Source of the DNA: Hericium rajendrae
Lineage: Eukaryota > Basidiomycota > Agaricomycetes > Russulales > Hericiaceae
Assembly (NCBI GenBank): GCA_033439255.1
Contig: CM065887.1
Location: 124,001-188,000 of the forward strand
Length of the DNA stretch: 64,000 nt
Direction: 5' to 3'
Part shown: piece by piece, positions 34,391 through 45,064 of the stretch
How positions within the stretch are numbered: the stretch's first letter is position 1
Layout: every line of letters begins with the position of its first letter
The notes under the pieces: model-generated
What the model was told of the DNA's origin: nothing
The model's input: only the letters and a program-made list of their open reading frames with translations
The model's database searches: none
Position numbers and translations under genes: made by a program

Positions 34391-34892
34391 TTGATATCTG
34401 ATTGTATCTGAATGATCTGATTCAGACCATTCAGACAATCAGATGAGTCAGGTAGGTCTCTATCATCCAGTGTCTTTCAGATAAAAGTGTCTGATTTCAG
34501 AACAAAGTTTGAGTATCAGATAACCATCTGAGTCTCAGATAGCCATCTGAGTCTCAGATCTCATCTGAGTCTCAGATCTTGTCTGAGAGTCAGATAGCTG
34601 TCTGGATGTCAGATCTTATCTGAGTCTCAAACAGTCATCTGAGTTATCTAATATCTTAATAATATCTGAAAGTCAGATGGCTATCTGAATGTCAGACAAT
34701 ATCTGATAGTTAGATAGCCATCTTAGTATCAGATAGCTGTCTAGGTGTCAAATTTTGTCTGATATGAAACTGATATGAATCTGAAGTCAGATCAATCAGA
34801 TCTTACTAAAGTTAGTTTTTATGATAGCAAGGTAGTCCTTTCACTCCAATTTCTGTCCTATCATTCTATCAAACTTGTATTGAATGATATCA
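34391..34892. repeat. 19-bp tandem repeat, AGTCTCAGATAGCCATCTG type
   Basis: From about 34510 to 34770 units of 18-20 bp built of cagat/atctg words follow one another (agtctcagatagccatctg, agtctcagatctcatctg). The words are those of the foldback elements, so it may be an expanded piece of one. Confidence 0.7.
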
Positions 34893-35273
34893 CATCAGGA
34901 AGGTTGACAATTTTCTGATGAGTCTGACAGTTTCTAACCCTACTGTAGGATCTAATCTGTCTGAGATTACTTTTCAAATGACCATATCTGATTTAGCTTA
35001 TATATTTAAGAGTTAACATCTATTGTTAGCTATAGTAGTTATTCATCTCTAACTATCCACTATAGTATAATTTCTGATATCCAAAATTTACATAAAACTG
35101 AGAGCATTCTGAGAAATTTCTGAGCTCAGCTTGAGGTCCAACAAACTGATAGTGTCTGATAGTGTCTGATGCTGGCTTATACCATCTGATTCATCTGATT
35201 TCACTCGCACAAGTTCTGACAGATGCTATCAGATGGCTGCAGGTCAATCAGAAAGTTGTCAAGGTTCCTGATG
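34893..35273. mobile_element. Foldback-family element, copy 3 (381 bp, diverged)
   Basis: Left end CATCAGGAAGGTTGACAA, right end the inverse of CATCAGGAACCTTGACAA; CA is duplicated on both sides. The interior is shorter and diverged from the 581-bp copies. Confidence 0.8.
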
Positions 35274-35861
35274 CAGATCAGTCAGACACTTCAGACATAT
35301 TTAAGATAATAATTCAGATAAGCTAGATATAATATCAACATCAATCAGAATAGATCCAGACAAAATTAGTGCTATTTCAGATAAATCAGACAAATTTCAG
35401 CTCAAAATTAAAATTAACAGACTATACTAGAGCTTAATTAGAGACTTAGATATCACACCAAATTTTCAAAACCACTACACTCTAAAATTATGCAGGTAAA
35501 CAACTTAGTGCCCAATGTAGCACAACTTCAAATACTAGACTATAAGTAAAAGAATTAACAATCAAAAAGAATTAACTGTTCAAAAGATCAAAAGCAGCTG
35601 TATGAAAAATACTAATTCAAATATCAGACTAAATATAACATGAGAACAAAAAAAAGACAAACTGAAAGACAATTTAAAGATTAAGCTCCTATTTAAAATT
35701 TAGTCAAAATAGCAGCTAGAAAATAAAAAAAAAGTACAAACAATGAGGATATCAAATTGAAAGCTAAATTCTAAAAAAAAACCCAACATAAGTCAGATCA
35801 TTATAGCAGAAGAAAAGACAAAGACAAACTATTCATCATCACTTATCCAGTTGATAAGATT
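35274..35861. other. AT-rich stretch with no recognised feature
   Basis: A-rich on the plus strand. It has no frame, hairpin or repeat that I can place. Confidence 0.5.
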
Positions 35862-37347
35862 ACGATTCCTTAGAATCATTTACTCTAACCCGCTTTTCAA
35901 CTCAAAAAAGATGACACCCAGCCAATGTAATGCCTTTTATAGTAATAATTTCTCACATCTTAAAGTAAGGTTGTAGGTTCGATTCTGGCAATTGTCATTT
36001 TTGTGATTTTAAATGTTTCTTAGAGATATCAGTCTACTAAATCAAATTTAATTAGTGTTAAACTATATGCATATATAAATCAATGCTAGTCTTATTAGAA
36101 CTGAAAGATTTTAGTATAGGAAAGTGCAAACTTGTTGAAATAACAGATAAACATATTTAATAGGATATTCTGCACCTTGTTATTGATGTAAGTGAGTGAG
36201 ATGTATGATAACATGATAAAGGTAAATTCTACCTCCTCAGAACATTTTTTTCCATGAGAATAGGTCCAGAAATGACTGAGATATGAGCAAATCACTGTAA
36301 AAGATACCCTTGAGGAGAAGGTCAACTTAATCACATCCGATCGGCGCAACCAGTGGTGTTATTGACACGCTCAAGATATCTTTGGAACGGGCTGATTTAT
36401 ACCTTTCTAACAGTGTATTGCACAAGACCATCGGACAAGTATTGAGAAAACGCGGTGGCAATCACTGAAGGGTCAGTGTTAGAGACAGGGGCAAACTTGT
36501 TGAGGCCATATCTTTTTATTGACTCATCCAATAGTAATGTACCTAGTGTCATTTGAAAGTTATAATAAAGACCTTTCTGATGCAATCGAGGGAGAAACAA
36601 TGGCACCAGTATTTAAGGAGGGATACTTGAATTATCAGAAAACCTCCTATTTGACTATTTTCGAAGTTTTTTGAGGTTTTACATAATCAAACCAACAGGC
36701 TTGATGACATCTTCTTGTACGGCCGTACCAAAAGACGTCATCGAGCCCATTCCGAGGATTACATAAGCAATTTATAAGCAGGAAAAAATCGAAAACATCA
36801 TTCAAGTCTAGGGGCAAATCATCAAATCATCAGAGAATAGGCACATACTGAGTAGTGTAAAAAATCAGTAAAAATAGTATTAATATGGCCATTGATAGTA
36901 CTATTTGAAGACACTTGAGTTGATGTTTATAGCTGGAGAATTGACAGAGATATAGCCAAATTACTGATTCAGACCCCTAGAAGGCAAAAATAAAATCAAT
37001 CTAGGCAACATACAACAGTTGACAGACTTTCAAAGGCCACACTTATGTACTTCATAAATGTAAACACAATTTTTGAGAAGTCACATGCAACAGCGAGCCT
37101 GATCGGGCTTGCTGTTGCACGTGACCATTATTTTGTCATTAGTTCAACTCTTGCTAGTAACAAAGTTTAAAAATAAGAGATAAGTGTAAAACAATATACT
37201 TTGAAGATGGAGATCTTTGCAGCATTACAATACTAGTATATTCAATTCTCTATTATCTTATTAATTCTGTGAGAATAACACTACAAAGTTATAACAATTC
37301 AAAAGGAATTGTATTGTCGTACAGAGCATCGGCCCTCTTCCCCCAAG
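35862..37347 (+). repeat. R1 repeat, copy 4 (diverged)
   Basis: Full length with the second-type head; TT at both borders. The long hairpin region (36698-36747) has a different stem from the other copies but still pairs. The 36363-36423 hairpin is decayed. The third hairpin is at 37078-37126. Its CCAAG end has cut the orphan gene that follows. Confidence 0.88.
36698..36747. other. Hairpin with a replaced stem in R1 copy 4
   Basis: GGCTTGATGACATCTT pairs with AAGACGTCATCGAGCC, with two non-Watson-Crick positions; inside the loop GTACGGCCGTAC is itself palindromic. Other R1 copies have an unrelated stem here. Confidence 0.8.
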
Positions 37348-38850
37348 TTGAGATGACGAATATCAGTAGCATCCAAAGGCTTGGACTTAGTAGAGCTACA
37401 GTTGTGATTAAGCCTAATGTTAGTATGCTCCTGAGCAGCCTCCATAATAAGCTTCCACTTCTTGTCAGTAAGAGTACTGATGGCTTTCATATAATGCACA
37501 GAAGCTGCCCTCCAGTTGGTAGCAGAGAAGTTGGGATCATCAGGATCCTGAAGACGAGTAGAATCTTGAAGGTGAGCAGGGTCCTGAAGATGGGCAGGAA
37601 GCTCATCATATGGCAACTGGCATAGTAAAGCTTGCTCTACCTATGCAAAGTTAGCCTCTACAAAATGAATTTAAAAAAAATACCTACAGCAACAAGAGCA
37701 AGACAAAGAGCTGACTTGGACCATCCATCCTGCTTAGACTCAGCAGGAAGAAGTCTGACAATAGATAGATGGACTTGACTAAGGGTCTTGGCCACCATCT
37801 TACCTCTGAATATGCCACTGATAGTCTACAAAGAAATATTAGCATAGAAAATTAGAAGGAAAAAAAAAAACATACCAATGCATCATCATCATGAGAAGAC
37901 TCCTCAAAGATGAAAGGCACAACTCCAGGGTCTGTAAGATCAGCTACATCAGTGAACTGTCCTAGCTGAAAGCATAGCCAAGTATGCTTGAGGTCCACAT
38001 CAGTCTCACCAGGCTCTGCAATTGCCCTAGACTTGGAAAGAAACAGAGCCCAGGACTCCTTGATGACTGCCTCAGCAACAGATGCAAAGTAACTCTGCCA
38101 GTCATAGGTCCACTGCCAAATCTGAAACACAAATATATAGTGACGATCAAAAAAAAAACAGGAAGAACTCACCATGCCAAAGACAACATCATTCTTTGCT
38201 GAGATCTCATGAGATACCAGAGGATAACATGCATCCCAAAGCTCCTGCATATGAGGGACCAAACCCTCAATGATCCATGGTTCCAAGCAGTTGCCAAGAA
38301 CATCTTTCTACATGAGAATATACCAGTCATGAAACTCATCTGGATCAACAGGAAGCTTGTTGTTGGTGAAGCCAGAGCTAGAGCCAGAGCGGTTTGACAT
38401 TGTCTAACAATTATCAATCAAAAAGGAAATAAAAGATTATAATCAAAAACATACCATAGCAGTAGATGGAGTACGACACAAGAAGGAAAGAATTAGTAAA
38501 TAACAGAAAGGTTAATGGCAACTTATGATAGATGAAGATGATGCTGTACGAGCATGCTTTGTTTGGGACAAAGATGGTGTCTGCATAGGCAGAGTAGCTG
38601 ACACTGACTGTGTCTAGCTTGCAGAAGATGTGTGTACCGTGACCATAGAAGTCAATGATGTGCAGGGAAGGGACTTGGGGGTTGGTGCCATCCAAGCAAG
38701 CGAGACTGCCTTTGAAGCAGATGCTGGGCGAGAAGACAGAGCTGCCTTGAAAGTAGATGTCATGTGAGAAGAGGGAGCTGCCTTGGAAGTAACTGACATA
38801 TGAGTGGATGGCCTCAAGAGCTGTGAGTGGCTTGCAAGGGGCCAGGGTCA
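37348..38850 (-). pseudogene. Orphan-family gene remnant (copy 2)
   Basis: Minus-strand exons: a Ser/Thr-rich first part (38850 to about 38460) with 42-48-bp internal repeats (KAAPSSHMTSTF, KAALSSRPASAS), then TMSNRSGSSSGFTNN (from 38403), IWQWTYDWQSYFASVAEAV, TISGIFRGKMVAKTLSQ, and EQALLCQLPYDEL onward until R1 copy 4 cuts in. An in-frame TAG follows DWYILM. It aligns with the remnant at 26179-27512 around the ALVAVEQAL segment. No known function. The 5' side runs into element X3. ATG 38400 is a possible internal start but lies after a spliced exon. Confidence 0.6.
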
Positions 38851-38876
38851 AGTCTCATTGCTGTGGCAATGAGGCT
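38849..38876. other. Hairpin H1 in X3
   Basis: CTCATTGC pairs with GCAATGAG around tgtg, extended by a partial tcaagt/gctcaa match. Two base pairs differ from the H1 of hAT element II, with both sides changed together. Confidence 0.9.
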
Positions 38877-39972
38877 CAACAACACGTTGTGCAGCCGTAC
38901 ACACATAGTCATGCATGATAGTGCTAGTGTCATGCTGTGAGTATGTGTGCATACTGGCTCGCTATCACACCATCCTTTATGCATACAGCATGCATGTCAG
39001 CACGGGGACTCTCACCAGCTCACACATGGCCCCAATCATGCACGGGAACACATGCAAGCCAGCACAGGTGCGCACATGTTGCATGTGGCCCTGCCCACCT
39101 GTGCATGTTGTCGCACATTGTGCACAGGCCTACAGCAGCATGATGTCTCATACGTGAGCCCTACACCTTGCACCCCATGCTGCTTTTTTGCATGCGGTCA
39201 TCACACCTTGTGCACAAGCCTTCATCCCATGCACAGGCCTGCCTCAGCCTAATATCTCGTGCACAGATCCAACGCCCCACACCAGCATCCCATGCCCTAT
39301 GCACACCTTGCATGTCTCACACATGGGCCTGCTACCTTGCGTATGAATCTCACATCCCATGCCTTCCGTGTACAGGTCTGCTACATCATGCACACAAACC
39401 CATCACAGCTCGATGCCTCATGCCAGCCCTTCGTGCTTTGTGCATGGACCCCACGCCCAGTGCTTCCCATGTGCAGGCTGGCTGTGCATTGTGCGCATGC
39501 TCACCCTGTCGTGCATGGGCCCCAGACCTCGCACCAGCTTCTGATGCTGCATGTGCATGTCCGCACTGGCCCAAAAATGCTGTCTTCGACAATGTCTGAT
39601 TATCTACTTAGTTTTTACTTATCTGACCCCTAGTATGGTAGAACTAGCTACTGTTTATCATTGAGTCTACAATATAAATATTTTGAACTCACACATCTGG
39701 CCTTGGGATGCTCCTGCCCTTATATATCTTTAAGATCTAGATATGTCATGGTTGGAGTCATAGCATTGATAACAACCTCAGAGCATTACATAGCTGTCAT
39801 AGCTGCAACTCATAACTACATAGCTCTATATACCCTCCACCAACAACTATCAATGCTATAATAAATCTTATAGAATTATATAGCTGTGCTGTCAAAATAC
39901 ATAGGGTCATAGTACTATCATAAGAGTCATATTATTGGCTGGAAGCTATGTAAAAAATAGATTTACCTGATG
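38851..39972. mobile_element. Minisatellite-bearing element X3 (left end unresolved)
   Basis: The right end reads tttacctgatg (39962-39972), the inverse of CATCAGGTAAA. It contains an H1-type hairpin (38849-38876) and a 20-bp degenerate array (about 38900-39590; five successive 20-mers near 39260-39360). It is intermediate in CpG content between X1 and X4. Open frames in the array are not genes. The left border probably lies within the orphan gene. Confidence 0.6.
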
Positions 39973-40403
39973 TATAGTAGATGAGATGCAAAAGATTATT
40001 GTAAAATTAATTGTATTATAATTTATAAGCAGAACATCAAGAAATATGAGACAGACTACAATAGGAGAGTAGATATTCTTTTTACACACCTTTGTAATTA
40101 CATTCTGAGTGATTTCTAATCTAAACTTTGAGTCCAATAATTTAACAGTATCTAAGATAGATGATACGTGAATCCTGCATGTGTTATGTAATCAGATGCA
40201 CTGCCCAACAGCGACACCTACTCCTCCACTGCAAATGCTTGTCTCATGATTCTGCTCCCTGAGATGTGTAGTAGACATGTATAGCTACGAGTCCCAGGAA
40301 GAATATTACTTTTATTTCTTCATATTCATTCACTTATAAGGCAAACAATTTAAGACATGTATAGCTACGAGTCCCAAGAAGAATATTACTTTTATTCTTC
40401 ATT
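39973..40403. repeat. AT-rich spacer with a 90-bp tandem duplication
   Basis: The block starting agacatgtatagctacgagt occurs at 40273 and again at about 40353. R1 copy 5 is inserted in the second copy: its continuation attcattcacttataaggc lies at 45898 beyond R1. Confidence 0.75.
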
Positions 40404-41216
40404 ACGATTCCTTAGAATTGTTTACTCTAACCTGCTTTTCAACTCAAAAAAGATGACACCCAGCCAATGTAATGCCTTTTATAGTAATAATTTCTCACAT
40501 CTTAAAGTAAGGTTGTAGGTTCGATTCTGGCAATTGTCATTTTTGTGATTTTAAATGTTTCTTAGAGATATCAGTCTACTAAATCAAATTTAATTAGTGT
40601 TAAACTATATGCATATGTAAATCAATGCTAGTCTTATTAGAACTGAAAGATTTTAGTATAAGAAAGTGCAAACTTGTTGAAATAACAGATAAACATATTT
40701 AATAGGATATTCTACATCTTGTTATTGATATAAGTGAGTGGGGTGTATGATAACATGATAGAGGCAAATTCTACCTCCTCAGAACATTTTTTTCCATGAG
40801 AATAGGTTCAGAAATGACTGAGATATGAGCAAATTACTTCAAAAGATACCTTTGAGGAGAAGATCATAGTGATTGCATCATAGCTGCGCAACGCATGGTG
40901 CTATTTACACGATAAAGATACCGTTGGAAAGATATGATTCATACCTTTCCAACGGTATATTGTACAAGACGATCGGATATGTATTGAGAAAACACGGTAG
41001 CGATTACTGAAGGGTTGGTGTTAGAGGTAGAGGAAAAGTTGTTGAGGCCATATCTTTTTATCGACTTGTCCAATTGTAATTACCTAGCATCGTTGGAAAG
41101 GTATAATAAAGAGCTTTCTGACGCAATCAAGGGACCGGTGATATCTCCAGTATTTAAGGAGGTACACCCCAATTATCACAAAACCTCCTATTTGACTATT
41201 TTCAAGGTTTTACATA

Positions 41217-41303
41217 ATCTGCAGCACGGGCAAAATGACATACTCCCATCCCATGACATCATGAGGGGAACGGGAGTACGTCATTTTGCCCGTGCTGCGG
41301 ATT
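41217..41303. other. Long hairpin in R1 copy 5
   Basis: As in copies 1-3, with two mismatches in the stem. Confidence 0.85.
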
Positions 41304-41868
41304 ACATAAGCAATTTATAAGCAGGAAAAAATCGAAAAAATCATTCAAGTCTAGGGGCAAATCATCAAATCATCTGAGAATAGGCACATACTGAGTAGCG
41401 TAAAAAATCAGTAAAAATCGTCATCTGGAAAAAGTGTCCATACTATTTTAGCCTACAGTAGAACATATGGTCTACAATAGCTATAATAGATTAAATATTC
41501 TCTGTAGCATCTGTTGATAGGTGGGTCTCTATTACAAGTACATGTAGCAGCCGGTAGCAGCCTGTAGTTGGCCTGTAGTGGTCTGTAGCATCTATAGATG
41601 TCAATGTCTACTGTAGCTATAAGTCTTAGCTACTGTAGCTACTATAAGGCTACACTGCAGTATGTGAGACTCAATACAATATAGTTTGCTATAGTCCATT
41701 GGTCTCTCATATCAGATCTCCAAGAATATATCATGCAAAATATTATATTTTTGGCTATTTACATTTTGTACACTATTAGTAATTCACAGTTGGCAGCAGA
41801 TCTATATTACGAGTATGGATTTACATCTCCCACTCCATATCCTTCTACACCTGCAGCACGAATGTCTC

Positions 41869-41904
41869 ATGGGAAATGTTTTGCTGCAGCAAAACAGTTC
41901 TCAC
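41869..41904. other. Hairpin H1 at left arm of X4
   Basis: GTTTTGCT-gc-AGCAAAAC, extended by tgggaa/ttctca outside. It stands immediately before the minisatellite. Confidence 0.9.
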
Positions 41905-43300
41905 ATGCTGCATCCGCGCGGGTCGGCGGCGACATGCATGGGTCAACGGCGACATGCGCGGGTCAAGGAGGGCGGCATGTGTGGGTGGGCAGGGGTGCAG
42001 CAGCGCACGGGTTGGTGGCAGCACGTGGGTCGGGGGGAAGGGGGTAGGTGCGGGAGTCGGCAGCGATGCGCACAGGTTGGCGGTGGCATATGCAGGTCAT
42101 GGGGGATGTATCAGGGTCGGCGGCGACACGTCGGGTCTGCGGGGCCGTGAGCGAGTCGGCAGCAATGTGCACGGGTCGGGGATGCGTGCGTGGGTCAGTG
42201 GAGGTGTGCGCAGGTTGGCGGGGGATGTACGAGTCAGGGGGGTGTGCGACCCCGCCGATCCGTGCACGGATCGGCGGGTGTGCGACTCCGCGGGGGCGTG
42301 CGCGGATCGGCGGGGGCGTGCACGGATCGGCGGGGGTGCGCGCGGATCGGCAGGGGCGTGCAGGTCGGCAGGGGCATGCGGGAGTCGGCGGCGATACGCA
42401 CGGGTCAGCGAGAGGCATGTGGGGTTGGCGGCAAGCGCGCGGGTCAGCGAGAGGCATGTGGGGTTGGCGGCAAGCACGCAGGTCAGCGGCCATGTTGGGG
42501 TCGGCAGGGGCAGGTGGGGATCCATGAGGGCATGCGCAGGTCGACGATGATGCGCGCGCGTCGGCGACGAGGTGCAAGGGCATGCACACTCAGCGGCGAT
42601 GCGCACGGGTTAGCGAGGGTGGGGTGTGTGCGGGTTAGCGAGGGTGGGGTGTGCACGGGTCAGCAGGGGCAGGGGTGTGCGTGGGTTGGTGGCAGCACGC
42701 GGGTCAAGGGGGAGGGGGGAGGTTATGCGGGAGTCGGTGGCGATGCGTGCGATTGGCGGCGACGTCATGCGCAGGTCGGGGCGAGGGTCGGTGGCGATGC
42801 GTGTGATCTGTGGGGGCATGAGTGAGTTGGCAGCGATGTCTGTGGGTCAGTGGCGATGTCTGCAGGTTGTCAGCAATGCATGCGGGTCAGCGAGGGCATC
42901 TGCGGACTAGTAGGTGCACGTGCGGGTGCGTGCGCGGATTGGCGAAGGTGTGTTCGGATCGGCAGGGGCATATGCGGATCGGCAGGGGCGTGCACGGGTC
43001 CGGGGGGAAGGGGAGGCACGTGCAGGAGTCGGCGGCGATCCGCGCGAGTTGGCGGTGGTGCGCGTGGGTCGGCGGTGGTGCGTGCGGGTCGGCGGCGACA
43101 TGCACGGGTCGGCGGTGCGTGGATCGATGGCGACGTGCGTAGGTCAGGGGTGCGTGCGCGGGTCGGTGATGACATGCGTGGGGATCGGCGACGTGCACGA
43201 GTTTTTGAGGGCGCTCGCAGATCGGCGGGAGCATGTGCGGGTCGGTAGGGGCACGCGAGGACATAGCAGGCATGCGTGAGGGTCTGGATGCAGGCGTGAG
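41905..43300. repeat. 20-bp GC-rich minisatellite, left arm of X4
   Basis: About 70 degenerate units of 18-22 bp, consensus near RGGTCGGCGGCGATGCGCAC. Best-kept units are at 42280-42360. Period 20 makes all frames read as 20-residue repeats, which explains the long spurious frames. Confidence 0.9.
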
Positions 43301-43311
43301 GGTACAAAAAT

Positions 43312-43345
43312 GAGACTATCGCTCGACAACACGAGCGATACTCTC
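43312..43345. other. Hairpin H2 closing the left arm of X4
   Basis: GAGACTATCGCTCG pairs with CGAGCGATACTCTC around acaaca, with one mismatch. Core TATCGCTCG is identical to that in X2. Confidence 0.9.
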
Positions 43346-43651
43346 TTGGTTAGCATAAGAAAGCTACAAGATGACTGTAATCACTTACCTTAATTCCCAC
43401 TCTCACAAGATCCAATGAAGACGGATTAATGATACTTAAGCTACAAGCAAAGGGGAAGAGGGAGTGGGTGGAAGGAAGCTACGACGTGTTGACGACGTGG
43501 CAGACAGAGTGAAGTCGCGCGCAAGTCGAGCGCACGGAGCCGCGCAGCCCGATTCGTTTTAGTGACCATATATGGGCAATAAAACAGCACGGTGCGCGGC
43601 GGGCCGTGCCTGCGCGCGTTTCGACTTGAACAAAAAAAATGCGGGAGGCAC

Positions 43652-43687
43652 GTGGGAAACGTTTGGCTACAGCCAAACATGTCCCAC
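43652..43687. other. Hairpin H1 in the middle of X4
   Basis: GTTTGGCT-ac-AGCCAAAC with outer GTGGGA/TCCCAC. Confidence 0.92.
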
Positions 43688-43867
43688 ACTCCATTTCTGC
43701 ATCTCAAAGTTGTTGTTCACGGCAGCAAAATGTGCGTTTCCACTGTTAAATTGCAACTTACACCTTTTTCTAGGTAACTCCTGCGGGATTCACCACAGAA
43801 AATACAAAAGAGGGTCACACAGTGAGTAAAAGTAAACATTATGGCCCCTATATGGTACTCATACGGA

Positions 43868-43910
43868 GGGTATCGCCTGTTACATGGACGATACCCATTG
43901 TTTTGCAATG
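43868..43910. other. Double hairpin before the right arm of X4
   Basis: GGGTATCG pairs with CGATACCC (43868-43896), followed directly by CATTG/CAATG around tttt g. Confidence 0.75.
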
Positions 43911-45020
43911 CTCGTTCGCCCGACATTGCGCGCACAGGATCGTGCGCAGCTCACAGCCTCGTGCGCAGCTCACGGCCTCGTGCATGGCCTTAGGTCCTGA
44001 CCGATTCATGCGTGCCTCTGCCAATCTGCCCACACGCTCGCCGATCCCCACGCGTCGCCGTCGATGAACACACACACGTGCCAACTCGCTCGCCCCGCCA
44101 CCGTTTCGTGTCTGTCGCCGCTGACCTGCGCACCCCCCGTCGACCAGCACACGTCCCTATTGACTTGCAGACACACCGACACTGACTCGTGCCCCCGCGC
44201 GCTCCCCCGTCTACCCGCGCACGCACGCGCTGAGCAGCATGCGACCTGCCGATCCGTTCGCTTCGCCATCGGCCTGCGCACGCTCCCGCCAATTCGCGCA
44301 CGCCCGTGCCGACCAGCGCGCGCCCCCACCAATCCGTGCGCTTTGCCGCCGACTCGCGCACGCTCCTGGTGACATGCGCACGCTCCCAGCGACTCGCGCA
44401 TGCACGTGCCGACCGCACATCCCCACCGATCCACTCACGTCCCCGCCGATCCGCCCATATCACCGTCGATGGCGCACACCCCCACCGACTCGCGCACGCC
44501 CGCGCCGACCAATGCGCACCCTCGACCGGCGCGCACCACCGTCGACCGGCACGCACCACCGTCGACCCGTGCGTGTCCCCGCTGATCCGCGTGCAGCGCC
44601 ATCGACCTTGCGCACGCCCCCGCCGACTCGCGTCACTTGTGCCGACCAGCGCGTGCCCCTGCCGTCCCCCTCGTGTCGCCGCCGTCGACCCGCGTGGGCA
44701 TCTGTCGACCCGCGCATGTCTCCACCAACCCGTCCCTTTCCCCGTCGACCTACATGTGTCACCGCCGGCTGGCACACACCCCACCAACTCATGCAAGCCC
44801 CGCTGACTCATGCACGCTCCCGTCGACTCCCGCATGCCCCTGTCAGTCTCGCACATCCCCGCCGGCCTGTTCCTGCCCCGCCAATCTGCGCACGCAAATA
44901 TTGACCGGTGCGTGCCGCCGCCAACTCATGTAGGCACCCCTAGCTCGCATCCATGGCCCGCGCACACCTGTGCACACCCCCGTTGCCTCGTGCATGCATG
45001 CGCCGCCAAATCCCTGTGGA
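43911..45020. repeat. GC-rich minisatellite, right arm of X4 (inverted)
   Basis: Units such as cgcacgctcccgccgatcc, about 18-20 bp, C-rich on the plus strand and so inverted relative to the left arm. No gene. Confidence 0.85.
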
Positions 45021-45028
45021 TTTTGCAT

Positions 45029-45064
45029 GTGGGAACTTTTTTGCTGTAGCAAAACACTTCCCAC
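45029..45064. other. Hairpin H1 at right arm of X4
   Basis: GTGGGAA, then TTTTGCT-gt-AGCAAAA, then TTCCCAC: inverse counterpart of 41869-41904 with better-kept outer pairing. Confidence 0.93.

Noticed and set aside
41876-44904. Long frames with repeated Gly/Ser/Arg or Pro/Thr products in X4 arms
   Set aside because: They follow from the 20-bp period read in any frame on either strand.
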